Positions 1-7,237 of a stretch of DNA of 10,048 nt are shown in pieces. Made by a program: the position numbers and the translations under genes. Position 1 is the stretch's first letter, and each line of letters opens with the position of its first letter. Where the stretch lies: positions 1 through 10,048 of the forward strand of contig JAOXYC010255009.1 in the NCBI GenBank assembly GCA_028565715.1, given 5' to 3'. This DNA comes from Phoronis pallida (taxonomy: Eukaryota > Phoronida > Phoronidae). A model generated the notes under the pieces. That model worked only from the letters and a program-made list of their open reading frames with translations. It did not search any database and was not told the DNA's origin.

Positions 1-77
1 TAACCGGCAATTGTGGGGACCTGGGTTCGATTCCCAGTTCAGTTAGGATGATTTTTTCTGTCTTTTCAAATTTATTA
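1..77 (+). mobile_element. tRNA-derived SINE fragment (left copy, cut by window edge)
   Basis: The B-box-like promoter GGTTCGATTCC lies at 24-34 inside the small stem CTGGG...CCCAG, followed by a short tail containing TTTTTTCTGTCTTTTCAA. The stretch AACCGGCAA...CCTGGGTTCGA...CCCAG and this tail recur at 935-1006, so the two are copies of one family. SINEs of this type borrow the tRNA internal RNA polymerase III promoter. The A-box half would lie left of the window. It sits in the intron after E12, antisense to DHX9. It is not a tRNA gene: the sequence after the T arm does not form an acceptor stem and runs into a shared tail. Confidence 0.65.
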
Positions 78-196
78 TTCCTCTTAGAGTGTAATGTCTC
101 CCTATTCTTGTCATATGTTTCTAGCTGCAGAATAGTTTGTTGTGTGATAGAATTATCTGACAAGACTATTGTACGTTTGCTTTGTGGTTTACTCAC

Positions 197-295
197 CTCA
201 ATAAGTTCAAATGACATCTCTTTCTCATTCAACATTGCCATGGCACGACGTGTTTGCTCACTGTAGTCGTTGCTGATTAACATATTACAGTTTTC
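197..295 (-). CDS. DHX9: DHX9 exon E12: RecA2, segment ending FELIE
   Basis: This exon has 33 codons, phase 0 at both ends, with acceptor AG at 297-296 and a consensus GTGAGT donor (196-191). It encodes ENCNMLISNDYSEQT and AMAMLNEKEMSFELIE. Human DHX9 has NCNLI, then LNEKETPFELIE at the same place, so the match is clear. The gene continues to the left of the window. The next exon should begin with the ALL(K/R)YI-type helix and then motif IV, but is not visible in bases 1-190. Confidence 0.94.
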
Positions 296-582
296 CTACA
301 ATGAAAATTGTTAATTAAGTATCATTCACGAAATGCGACTCTTTAGAGGAAACAGAAACAAGGAAACATCAATTTCATCCTTTTGTTATAGCATTGATGT
401 TAATCAATGTAGTGTGATAAAAATTAAATCATTTTCTAGTGGTGTGAATACTTCTCTTTATTGAACCAATTTTTGAAAAAAAATCCCATAACTTGCAATT
501 GGCTGGTTCGACAATTTTCCCATAAACTCAATCAATAAAAGTGTGTAATGAACTCAACTCTCATGAAATAACCTATACATAC

Positions 583-689
583 CTCTTTCTCTCCATCATC
601 GTCCACGTTGTCGTCATCTTTACGTCGTTTCTTCTCTGATGGTGGCGGTACAAAGTTTAACATCTGAATACAGTCCTCCAGGAAATAAT
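583..689 (-). CDS. DHX9: DHX9 exon E11: start of RecA2 with charged insertion
   Basis: The acceptor AG is at 691-690 and the donor GTATGT at 582-577 (phase 0). Two bases complete an Asp codon started by E10 and 35 codons follow: YFLEDCIQMLNFVPPP, then a strongly charged run beginning SEKKRRKDDD. Vertebrate DHX9 has the same layout, (E)YFLEDCIQM, then FVPPP, then a lysine block and an acidic block. The charged run is an exposed, flexible insertion in the helicase core. It is typical of DHX9 and absent from most other DEAH helicases, so it supports the family call. Confidence 0.95.
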
Positions 690-911
690 CTGCAAACAAT
701 AAAACAACCGTTTTCACATTATAAATTTAAAAAGACAGGAAAATTCGGAACTGAACTGGGAATTAACCCAGATCTCCCTGAATTCCAGTCAGCTGCTCTA
801 TCAATTACACATTCAATGAGATATGTTTACATGACTGATTTTTTCATATTGAGAGACAAAAAAAATCATGGGGTAATTTCTATACTGGCTTATAGCGTTA
901 AAATGAGCACA

Positions 912-1006
912 GAAATCAGTAGGAGCGGGGTATCTGACCGGCAATAAGAAGGCCTGGGTTCGAATCCCAGATCTGTTCTGATTTTTTCTGTCTTTTCAAT
1001 ATTTAT
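912..1006 (+). mobile_element. tRNA-derived SINE fragment (right copy)
   Basis: A B box GGTTCGAATCC at 957-967 is flanked by CTGGG/CCCAG, and a degenerate A-box-like string TAGGAGCGGGG lies at 920-930. The part from GACCGGCAA (935) to CTTTTCAATATTTAT is shared with the copy at 1-77, which supports a repeated family. The 5' limit is uncertain because the left copy is cut off there. It lies in the intron between E10 and E11, antisense to the host gene. No clear target-site duplication was found. Confidence 0.65.
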
Positions 1007-1069
1007 CACTTTCGGCCATGCCGGTAAAAGCATTTTTCATATCACAAACACAGGTAAAGGTTTCAAAAA

Positions 1070-1455
1070 CACTGTGGTCAATCACGTGACACAGGCAGAC
1101 GATACCAAAATCACAAATGACAGACGATTAGAGTAAATTTTCTACAATAAGTCAAAATATTTTAGAAATATGCATCCAGTTCCACGGAAGGAAATATAAC
1201 CAATATATAAGCACAATAATATGACTCCTCAGTTGATTTAGTTTGAAGAAAGGCGATGTACAAGTTTTTCTCCATTTTCAAGGGGTGTGAGGGATCTATT
1301 AACTGTCGTGAGAAAATTATGTGCTTACGGTTTTGTTGATAATACCAACTGTGGTTTAGGGTGCGTTTTAGTCCATCGCATTCAACATTGGATGAAAAAC
1401 CTATATTCCTTCCCGATTTTGGATTCGTCCATTAGTCACGTGATTGGACACAGTG
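1070..1455. mobile_element. possible foldback/MITE with CACGTG-containing inverted arms
   Basis: Segment 1070-1112 (CACTGTGGTCAATCACGTGA... to CCAAAATC) is matched in inverted orientation by 1415-1455 (GATTTTGG... to TCACGTGATTGGACACAGTG). The arms are about 41-43 nt with scattered mismatches and a small indel. This layout suggests an old small transposon about 390 bp long between E11 and E10. I could not fix the outer ends or find a target duplication, and no transposase coding is present. Confidence 0.45.
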
Positions 1456-1760
1456 AAAAGGTGAATTTGACTTCTTGATTCCGTTAATAGCACAAGTTTA
1501 CCTGACCATGGGTTAAAACGATTCTTTTCTCTTTCTTTGATGCCACAATTACCATTTTATAAGTTTTTAAATTTTAGCAGAATGATAAGAGCAGCTAATG
1601 AAAACTATCTGCATTGAGGTGGCCAAAGTATCTTCTTTAAGTACAGTTTAAGGGATGATAAGTGGCTTGGCAAGGTCCCAAGACAGTGTAAATAATAGAC
1701 TTGCCCATCACAAAGAGATATAATAGAACATAACATTGCAACAAAAACTATTTGACCTAC

Positions 1761-1917
1761 CCTGTACAGGATGGAGTCTTCCGTGTACTTCAACCACAGT
1801 ACAGTTGCCGAAGTATTCACTAAACATAGTGACATCGACAGTAGCTGACATTAGAACGACACGCATGTCTGGGTAAACCTTGATCATGTCACGCAGTAAA
1901 ACCAAGAGGAAATCAGT
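1761..1917 (-). CDS. DHX9: DHX9 exon E10: motif III (SAT), end of RecA1
   Basis: The acceptor AG is at 1919-1918 and the donor GTAGGT at 1760-1755 (phase 1). It encodes 52 codons plus one base: [28 protein letters not shown] (motif III SAT, which couples ATP hydrolysis to unwinding), MFSEYFGNC and GRLHPVQ. All match DHX9 closely. This is the only complete copy of the exon. Two truncated tandem copies of its first two thirds, each with an acceptor, lie at 1951-2058 and 2093-2196 and lack the donor half. Splicing from E9 to this copy gives the expected protein; splicing to either partial copy would soon meet a stop. Confidence 0.96.
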
Positions 1918-1950
1918 CTGAAATAGATGAAATTAAATATCATGGTGTGA

Positions 1951-2092
1951 AATATTCTCTAAACATAGAGATATCTACAGTCTAGCAGACATGAGAACGA
2001 CACGCATGTCTGGGTAAACCTTGATCATGTCACGCAGTAAAACCAATAGGAAATCAGTCTGAAATAGAATGAAATTCAATGTCATGGTGTGA
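1951..2092 (-). repeat. tandem partial copy B of exon E10 (acceptor plus 5' two thirds)
   Basis: This unit repeats E10 from its acceptor to the MFSEYF region plus about 34 bases of upstream intron. The AG-flanked exon start falls at 2058, 141 bp from that of E10. Its first 25 codons encode the same residues as E10 (TDFLLV... to VLMSA), with three silent changes only. It then shifts frame, meets a TAG within a few codons, and has no counterpart of the E10 donor half. As a spliced exon it would truncate the protein, so I treat it as a pseudo-exon copy. Confidence 0.85.
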
Positions 2093-2228
2093 AATATTCA
2101 CTAAACATAGACATCTACAGTAGCTGACATGAGTACGACACGCATGTCTGGGTAAACCTTGATCATATCACGCAGCAATACTAATAGGAAATCAGTCTGA
2201 AATAAATGTAATTCAATGTCGTGGTGCG
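2093..2228 (-). repeat. tandem partial copy C of exon E10 (acceptor plus 5' two thirds)
   Basis: This is the third unit, with exon start at 2196, 138 bp from copy B. Its first 29 codons (TDFLLV... to SATVDV) encode exactly the residues of E10 although eight codons differ at the third position. A two-base deletion then shifts the frame to a stop at the ATGTTTAG site. The acceptor (TTTCAG) is intact, and this is the first acceptor of the three that the spliceosome meets after E9. It lacks the second part of the exon and the normal donor. Confidence 0.85.
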
Positions 2229-2603
2229 AAATATTCAAGGTAGTGATTCATTACCATTACTCCCAAAAATAAATTGCAGTGAAACTTGCTCAAACAACCA
2301 CATTTAGAAGTGCATGTAACATAATTTGAATATCCCATAATTTCTGGCTTCACAGATTAATTTGAATGCATTATTCAATAATGTTTTTAGCCTTGAATAA
2401 CTGTGGATGAAGGATACCAAGTTGAGGTTTTATCTGTTAAAATTCCTTTTTGCAACTTTTTTGCAAGGGTTAACTGAACTGAGATTATCATCTTTTAAAA
2501 CAATTGCATTTGATCAGCTGAAATGCTTCTCAATACATATCAATAGCTTGTGAAATAAGCTGACAAACAATATCAAAACAAATGAACCCATAAATCGACT
2601 TAC

Positions 2604-2686
2604 ATTGATGTCCCTTTCATGGATTTCATCAACAATAACATGGGAGACACCTCGTAAACCATTTTCCATCTTTCTCAACAGTGATC
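2604..2686 (-). CDS. DHX9: DHX9 exon E9: DEIH box (motif II)
   Basis: This 83-nt exon has its acceptor AG at 2688-2687 and a consensus GTAAGT donor (2603-2598). Two bases complete the Gly codon of E8; 27 codons follow, reading [18 protein letters not shown] then [13 protein letters not shown] is the Walker B box in the form used by DHX9/MLE and relatives: Asp and Glu coordinate Mg2+ and activate water for ATP hydrolysis. The next exon must supply TDFLL, as in vertebrate DHX9 (ERDINTDFLL). That acceptor sequence exists three times in the following intron and exon; only the farthest copy, E10, keeps a complete exon. Confidence 0.97.
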
Positions 2687-3026
2687 CTGGAAAACAATAA
2701 GAAAGTCGTTCATGACGCGCGTTTATCTCAGTTAGTCTTCCTGCCTTTCAAGACTTAGGTTGGCAGTTTGAACTAGGCGTATGAACTTGTTGAGAATAGA
2801 AAACCTTTTATAACAAACGAGCACTTACATCACTTCAATTTGACTATAGACTCCATTCAAATATGTGTTCGAGCGTTAACATTTCTAGAAGTATGTTTAA
2901 CATAAACAGGTAGTTGAAAAGATACGGTTTGTTTCCAAACTTTTCTGTTATTTTTTTAATTGATACAATTGAAGCAGGAAAAAGACATGGAAGATAGCAC
3001 TAAAAGGTTCATTGGTTTCAACTCAC
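2687..3026 (-). other. intron between E8 and E9
   Basis: This 340-bp intron is AT-rich, bounded by GTGAGT and AG. I see no repeat, RNA gene or further exon in it. Confidence 0.8.
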
Positions 3027-3240
3027 CCACAGTACAATACAGCATTCCACCATAGGGGCGAGGCAATACAGACTCGAACCTCACACTGTAACCACAGCTG
3101 TTACCGAGGGGCTCGGAGCGCTCGTCCGCCACGCGCTCTGAGATTGAGATGGCACTGATACGACGAGGCTGGGTCACGATGATATTGCACTCTGACCCTC
3201 GACCTCGGTTGATGTAACTGTCCAGAATGTACTGGGGTAC
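3027..3240 (-). CDS. DHX9: DHX9 exon E8: motifs Ia and Ib of RecA1
   Basis: This exon has 71 codons plus one base, with acceptor AG at 3242-3241 and a consensus GTGAGT donor (3026-3021, phase 1). It encodes [15 protein letters not shown], then [18 protein letters not shown] (motif Ia, RNA-contacting), [20 protein letters not shown] and finally GGMLYCTVG (motif Ib region). The block [13 protein letters not shown] is nearly identical to vertebrate DHX9. The exon is visibly richer in G+C (many CpG) than its AT-rich introns, as expected for conserved coding sequence. The last base, G, joins GA of E9 to make Gly. Confidence 0.97.
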
Positions 3241-3761
3241 CTGATAAAAGAAGAAATTAGGGTTTTATGATTTCAAAGTATATCAACAAACTGGGCAAAA
3301 TATTTAGATTGCAACAGTTAAATATTTGAAAAGAATCCTTTTGGGTTCAGTCAGTCCAGTATGCCTTCACATTGAAGTTGTGGCACATAATTTGATCTCA
3401 ATGTCAAATGCTCCACAGTAAAATCAACAAAAGAAATTTCAGAAGCTAAAAAAGCAAAATTGCCACAGTCAGTCCATAAAACGATGCTACTGGACTTCTA
3501 TTTGTTATATTATACTGAAATATGCACTATTTTATCACAAGATACAGCTGTGGGAATAAAATTGGTCCCCAACATTCAGCTAGCCAAATGTTCGGCGTTC
3601 TATAGACAAAAATGACAGTTTGTAAATGAAAGGCCTTCTTTTGAAAAGAACGCAGAATATTTGGGACAAATTTCATTTCCACGGCTGAATATCATCAAAA
3701 AATGCCTGATTAAGAATGTCAAATGCTTTTGATAAATCTAGAAAAGATATTTCTGAATCAC
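3241..3761 (-). other. intron between E7 and E8
   Basis: This 521-bp intron starts with GTGATT and ends with AG. It is plain AT-rich sequence. I see no mobile element, hairpin of note or extra exon. Confidence 0.8.
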
Positions 3762-3959
3762 CTGAGTAGTTTTACCACAGCCTGTCTGTCCACGGATCAA
3801 TGTGACTGGACTTCTGCTGATTATATCCATAATTTCATCATGAGATTTCCAGACTGGCAGCTGTGATCGCTCATCAATCATCTGCTTGAGGTGGGAATCT
3901 TCATTCATTTGCCGATCCATTCCTGATTTAAGATCTTGTGCGATTTGTTCCATACTTGC
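3762..3959 (-). CDS. DHX9: DHX9 exon E7: start of helicase core with Walker A
   Basis: This exon has 66 codons, phase 0 at both ends, with acceptor AG at 3961-3960 and donor GTGATT (3761-3756). It opens ASMEQIAQDLKSGMDRQM, matching the DHX9 helical N-terminal extension (PEQISMDLKNEL in human), then has ERSQLPVW and the first beta-alpha unit of RecA1. It ends in the P-loop GQTGCGKTTQ, with the GKT lysine and threonine that bind ATP phosphates and Mg2+. The intron falls directly after KTTQ, so the next exon starts with VPQ. All catalytic P-loop residues are intact. No in-frame stop occurs. Confidence 0.97.
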
Positions 3960-4256
3960 CTGTAATATAAAATGTATGATCGAGTTTAAATAAATTGCAG
4001 TTCAATTACTACCAAATAATTATTTTCAATGTTTTATCATTAAAGAGCTGCCCATTGACTGTAAATATACTAATTTAATTGTAATGAAAAAAAATAATCA
4101 AAAATAATCAACAATTAACAATAGTAATGAAGAGAATAATCGGAATCAGAAACCTGCCATGTAGCATCTTAATGTCTAACATTTCTGATGAAAATATAGC
4201 CCAGGGTTGACTTCTGTTTAATTTAGAACCTTGCACTGCATTTCTGCTCAGCTATG

Positions 4257-4457
4257 TTCAAACTATTACTGTATACACCTGAGTATAAGCCCACTCTCAG
4301 GTATAAGTCCACCCTTTGTTTGATGAATTTGCAATATTGAGGTAGTACTTAAACGCATGTAAAATCATACTCAGGTATAAGCCCACCCTTGTATTTTTGG
4401 CATTCCCGATCTACAAGCCATGAGCTTTTACTAGGGTGTGTACGGTATATTCAAACT
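4257..4457. mobile_element. hAT-like MITE, 185 bp, with 8-bp target-site duplication
   Basis: The element 4265-4449 is flanked by a perfect direct repeat TTCAAACT (4257-4264 and 4450-4457). Its ends are imperfect inverted repeats: TACTGTATACACC from 4267 against GGTGTGTACGGTA ending at 4447 (about 14 of the terminal 20 positions pair). Inside, the phrase CAGGTATAAG(C/T)CCACCC occurs twice, with a related GAGTATAAGCCCAC near the left end. An 8-bp duplication is the hallmark of hAT transposons. There is no coding capacity, so it is a non-autonomous derivative. It lies in the intron between E6 and E7, its near end 52 bases from the E6 donor boundary. Confidence 0.8.
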
Positions 4458-4500
4458 GGAAAATGCCAACACTTAACCACTCAATGGGTACTAAACTTAC

Positions 4501-4662
4501 AAAAGCCAGTGGTCCCTCATCCAGGTTACATGCCGTCCATGGGTTCCAGTTTGGTGTTGGTGGTGACCAGGGAATGACCATGGCCTGCTGGCGCTTGGCA
4601 GGATCGAACTGAGCCAAGGGGTTATGAACGGCTAGCTGGACGGCCTGCGTCGGATCTGCACC
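4501..4662 (-). CDS. DHX9: DHX9 exon E6: Trp-rich minimal transactivation segment
   Basis: This exon has 54 codons, phase 0 at both ends, with acceptor AG at 4664-4663 and a consensus GTAAGT donor (4500-4495). It contains PLAQFDPAKRQ, VIPWSPPTPNWNPW and NLDEGPLAF. These correspond closely to the human DHX9 segment around the PWSPP and NWNPW motifs, known as the minimal transactivation domain, where tryptophans mediate contact with RNA polymerase II. Three Trp residues are kept (in PWSPP and NWNPW). The exon leads straight into the N-terminal extension of the helicase core in E7. Keeping this block outside vertebrates suggests a core role; binding to polymerase in this species is inferred only from the family. 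Confidence 0.95.
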
Positions 4663-5520
4663 CTGTAAACAGCATTTCCTTTTTAACACTTAGCATACTA
4701 AATATATCTGAGACTAATTAACATAATTACCAAAAATCATTTTGTTCTACTGAAAGACTGTCTAGTGTATGAACAGAAATCCAAATTAAAAGTTGAGTAC
4801 ACACTTACTTTAGAAAAAAAAGAATAGGTTTTATTGCAAAACCATGGTATTTAAAATAGTTCAAAACAAAGTTAACGACGAAATCTGTCATGTGTGATTG
4901 GAGGATTGTTGAACACATGACATCAAATTAAACAATCCATTAAACGCTTACGTCATCAGACGTGAAATAGTGAAATCTTATGAACGCAATAGATCAAAAT
5001 TGTGCACGTCTAATTCAATAATTGTATTAAAAGTTGATCTATCATCGTATAAATTATGTTTTTGTGGGTTTGATTTACAAAGGTGTTATATAAAACAAAT
5101 AATGAATGTTTTCATTCGTTCAATAGCGCAAATATTTTCATTCGTTAAAAGATTGGGCCGTTTATTCAACTCGGCTTCGCCTCGTTGAGTAAACCGCCCA
5201 ATCTTTCAACTCATGAATATAATTGCACTATTGAACTCATAAATATCCATTATTTGTATAATATTTGCAGAATAAATAATAAATAAAAGGGTTTTTATTG
5301 TGCAAATATATAATCTTTTATACCGGATTTCATCGTTAACTTCATTTTTATCTATTTTACTATCCGTCCCGTAACGGCTCTATTGATTTTAATAATGGTA
5401 TTTGAATGTTTTGTAAAAATATATCAATGAAAAATAGTCATCAGATCAAATTTAGGCATTTATCTCAATTTTATCATATAAAATTAAGTTTTAATTTTAG
5501 TAAACAGTAAATTTAAATAC
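4663..5520 (-). other. intron between E5 and E6
   Basis: This 858-bp AT-rich intron has one notable structure, the long inverted repeat at 5095-5257. The rest (4663-5090 and 5260-5520) holds nothing I recognise. Confidence 0.75.
5095..5257. repeat. long inverted repeat / palindromic foldback, arms about 80 nt
   Basis: The left arm 5095-5175 pairs with the right arm 5179-5257, separated by only three bases. The inner part is strongest: AAAGATTGGGC...TTTA.TCAAC against its inverse AATCTTT at 5201-5206, with the GC-rich tip at 5171-5184. Over the inner 49 positions about 80% pair; the outer part pairs with a two-base indel. The tip is CpG-bearing inside a very AT-rich intron. It could be a MITE of the foldback kind. 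In the pre-mRNA it would form a long dsRNA stem. Confidence 0.8.
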
Positions 5521-5610
5521 CTTTGGGACAGGTTCAACACCTAGTGTTTCAAGGAGAGAGGTCAGCTGAGTGTCAATGTCTGGAGTCAGACATACATTAT
5601 AAGGCTTCAG
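5521..5610 (-). CDS. DHX9: DHX9 exon E5: linker after dsRBD2
   Basis: This exon has 30 codons, phase 0 at both ends, with acceptor AG at 5612-5611 and a weaker donor GTATTT (5520-5515). The encoded peptide begins LKPYNVCLTPDIDTQL and ends LGVEPVPK. It matches the vertebrate DHX9 stretch that follows TKKK only loosely, apart from the Pro-Tyr-x-Val start and the short helix after it. Frame continuity with E4 and E6 supports it. As a phase 0-0 exon of 90 nt it could be skipped without a frame break. A decayed copy of its first bases and acceptor lies just upstream in transcription, at 5654-5702. Confidence 0.9.
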
Positions 5611-5653
5611 CTGAAATTGATATTAATCAAGTGTTAGGAAATTAACATGCAAA

Positions 5654-5702
5654 GTCTGAAGTCAGACATGACTTGAGCTGAAATTGATATTAAATCAAAT
5701 GG
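5654..5702 (-). repeat. decayed partial copy of the start of exon E5 with its acceptor
   Basis: Segment 5654-5702 repeats 5578-5626, which spans the first third of E5, its acceptor and adjoining intron. GTCTG(G/A)AGTCAGACAT is kept at 5578 and 5654, and GCTGAAATTGATATTA at 5610 and 5677, with about 9 bases lost between them. The AG of the acceptor is retained. It is a second, independent case in this gene of an exon start plus acceptor being copied upstream in transcription, as with E10. It is too decayed to act as an exon. Confidence 0.7.
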
Positions 5703-6019
5703 TAGAACATTCATAGGCAGTTTCAAGGCAAGTCAACGACAATTCACAAACATTACTCTGGAGTGCTAACCTTCTGTTGTTGTTTTCTGAAAGAACACTT
5801 TTAGTTTGTTTCCTAAAAGACAATCTTACCCTAATATTTTCATGTGTTTATTTGACTATTTACTACTTTCACAAAGAGTTAAATCTTAAAAGCTGGTAAA
5901 ACTGAGCAGGTCCTTATTTATTGGCACAAGCAAATTAGATTGAAATCTAGTAAGGGACTAATTTGACCCAAATATAAAGTAAAATTGCGATTATTGGAAG
6001 AATAGCTCTAAATGATTAC

Positions 6020-6156
6020 CTGTTCCTGGTCTTTTTTCTTAGTTTGCCCGGTGTAACCCTCTATTACCCCCAGATGGTATAGTTGTCTGACAAGAGACAG
6101 TGCACAGGACTTAGAGGCAATCTGTTTGTTAGAACCATGCTCTCTGCCCGTCAGGT
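6020..6156 (-). CDS. DHX9: DHX9 exon E4: second half of dsRBD2
   Basis: The acceptor AG is at 6158-6157 and the donor GTAATC starts at 6019 (phase 0). The exon completes an Asn codon and encodes 45 codons beginning [19 protein letters not shown]. This is the second helix of dsRBD2: REHGSNK forms the loop whose basic residues contact the RNA backbone, and [17 protein letters not shown] forms the packed helix. It runs into [13 protein letters not shown], a linker like that of vertebrate DHX9. The classical KKxAK motif of canonical dsRBDs appears here in the DHX9-type form NKQIASKS. E2 to E4 together make a complete dsRBD2. Confidence 0.96.
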
Positions 6157-6468
6157 CTGAAATGAATACAATACATTGAATAACAAATACAATAATAAAA
6201 TACAATTATTGAACTATGAAAAAACTTTACATGTGTGTGTTTGTGCCTTGGCACATGCCACTAGAATTTCTTTTTTTTAGATTTAATAGCAAAAATTTGG
6301 TTTCATATGAGGATACTACCAGCAAATTTTAGTCTCATTATCAATTAATATGTTTTGACCATCAAATCGCGAGACAATGAACGATTTCTCAACCTTGTTG
6401 GAAATGATAACAAAATCTCACAATACAGAAGCAAAGTAAAAGTAGCATACTCAAGTGAAGTTACTTAC
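6157..6468 (-). other. intron between E3 and E4
   Basis: This 312-bp intron contains a short GTGTGTGTTTGTG tract near 6233 and a run of T at about 6271-6278. Nothing else was seen. Confidence 0.75.
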
Positions 6469-6515
6469 TGCGTCTCAGTGTTTTAACGAAGATGGTCATT
6501 TCTGCCATGAAACTC
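6469..6515 (-). CDS. DHX9: DHX9 exon E3: 47-nt small exon, beta-strands of dsRBD2
   Basis: This very short exon lies between an AG at 6517-6516 and a GTAAGT donor (6468-6463). One base completes the Arg codon of E2, then 15 codons read SFMAEMTIFVKTLRR, and one trailing A begins an Asn codon completed by E4. Vertebrate DHX9 has a very similar segment (SFIAEMTI-) following GPDHNR, so the identity is secure despite the length. The exon is 47 nt, not a multiple of three, so skipping it would shift the frame and destroy dsRBD2. It follows the longest intron of the window (6516-8522). Confidence 0.94.
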
Positions 6516-7237
6516 CTGAAAAGGTGATCAAATAGAAAGAAATATCAGAATATGATTTAAAAACAAGTAACTCATCAAATGTTTTACCAAAAACTGAAGT
6601 GCCACTAGAACAACAGTGGAATCCATGGTTTTATCACTCTGAAAGTTCGTTTTGTAGAGGAGTGACAACGAGAGTGTTGTAATATATTGACAAACAATAA
6701 AGCTATGAAATTAAAACATATTTTATAACAGTCAATCAAAATGCATGAATAAGGTAAAAATATTTTTGGTTTTTTCATTTGAATTCCATTAGTTTCATAT
6801 AACACGACCATAGGATGCCATTCTCTGCAAAGTAATAGCCAAATTACAAAAAATCATTTTTACAATTAATAACATACCTTCCCAACACCAAGCAACATCA
6901 CCATGGTAATGACCCTAAACAAGAAACCATGACCTTGCAAATAAAAACATCAGATTGTATTAGAACCAGCTTGACAACAAACTATCACTTTCATATGTGT
7001 ATGCTATTTCCATACAGCAGAAAGTGTTTCGAGGTCAAGGCCATTGAGCCATTCATTTTCCAGCTGGTTCTAATAGTCTCTGAATTCGTGCATTTTCCCA
7101 TGTCTGTTATGTCTATTTAAACCTTGATAATTTTCAAAATTTTCAAACTTGCCTTTTCTCTCAATACATGTGTTTAGAATCAAAAGGTGAATATATTATC
7201 TGGATTTTTAGACATGTTCAAATTAAGGTACAATTCG

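Larger units (their letters stand above)
1918..2603 (-). other. intron between E9 and E10, with tandem partial exon copies
   Basis: This 686-bp intron holds two extra tandem copies of the acceptor side of E10 (see separate entries) next to the true exon. The fragment AAATATTCA at 2229-2237 matches the left boundary of the repeat unit and looks like a leftover of a further unit. From about 2240 to 2603 I see ordinary AT-rich intron with no recognisable feature. Confidence 0.8.

Noticed and set aside
1-50. Functional tRNA gene at the left edge
   Set aside because: Only the T-arm/B-box part is present. The sequence after it does not close an acceptor stem, and the same tail follows the second copy, which is typical of a SINE.
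639-947. Open frame of 102 codons on the plus strand over E11
   Set aside because: It overlaps the well-supported antisense DHX9 exon, runs into intron and SINE sequence, and shows no protein motif.
1605-1835. Open frame overlapping E10 in another frame
   Set aside because: It is a shadow of the true exon; half of it is intron and it has no family match.
4389-4577. Open frame on the plus strand across the hAT-like MITE and E6
   Set aside because: It crosses a MITE end and an antisense exon and has no motif.
5561-5600. GTCTGGAGTCAGAC as a regulatory palindrome
   Set aside because: It lies within coding exon E5 and is explained by the codons; no evidence of a binding site.
6605-6811. Possible extra exon or small hydrophobic protein in the long intron
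   Set aside because: No splice-compatible phase is required, there is no similarity, and the AT-rich codons give a random Phe/Ile/Leu-rich peptide.
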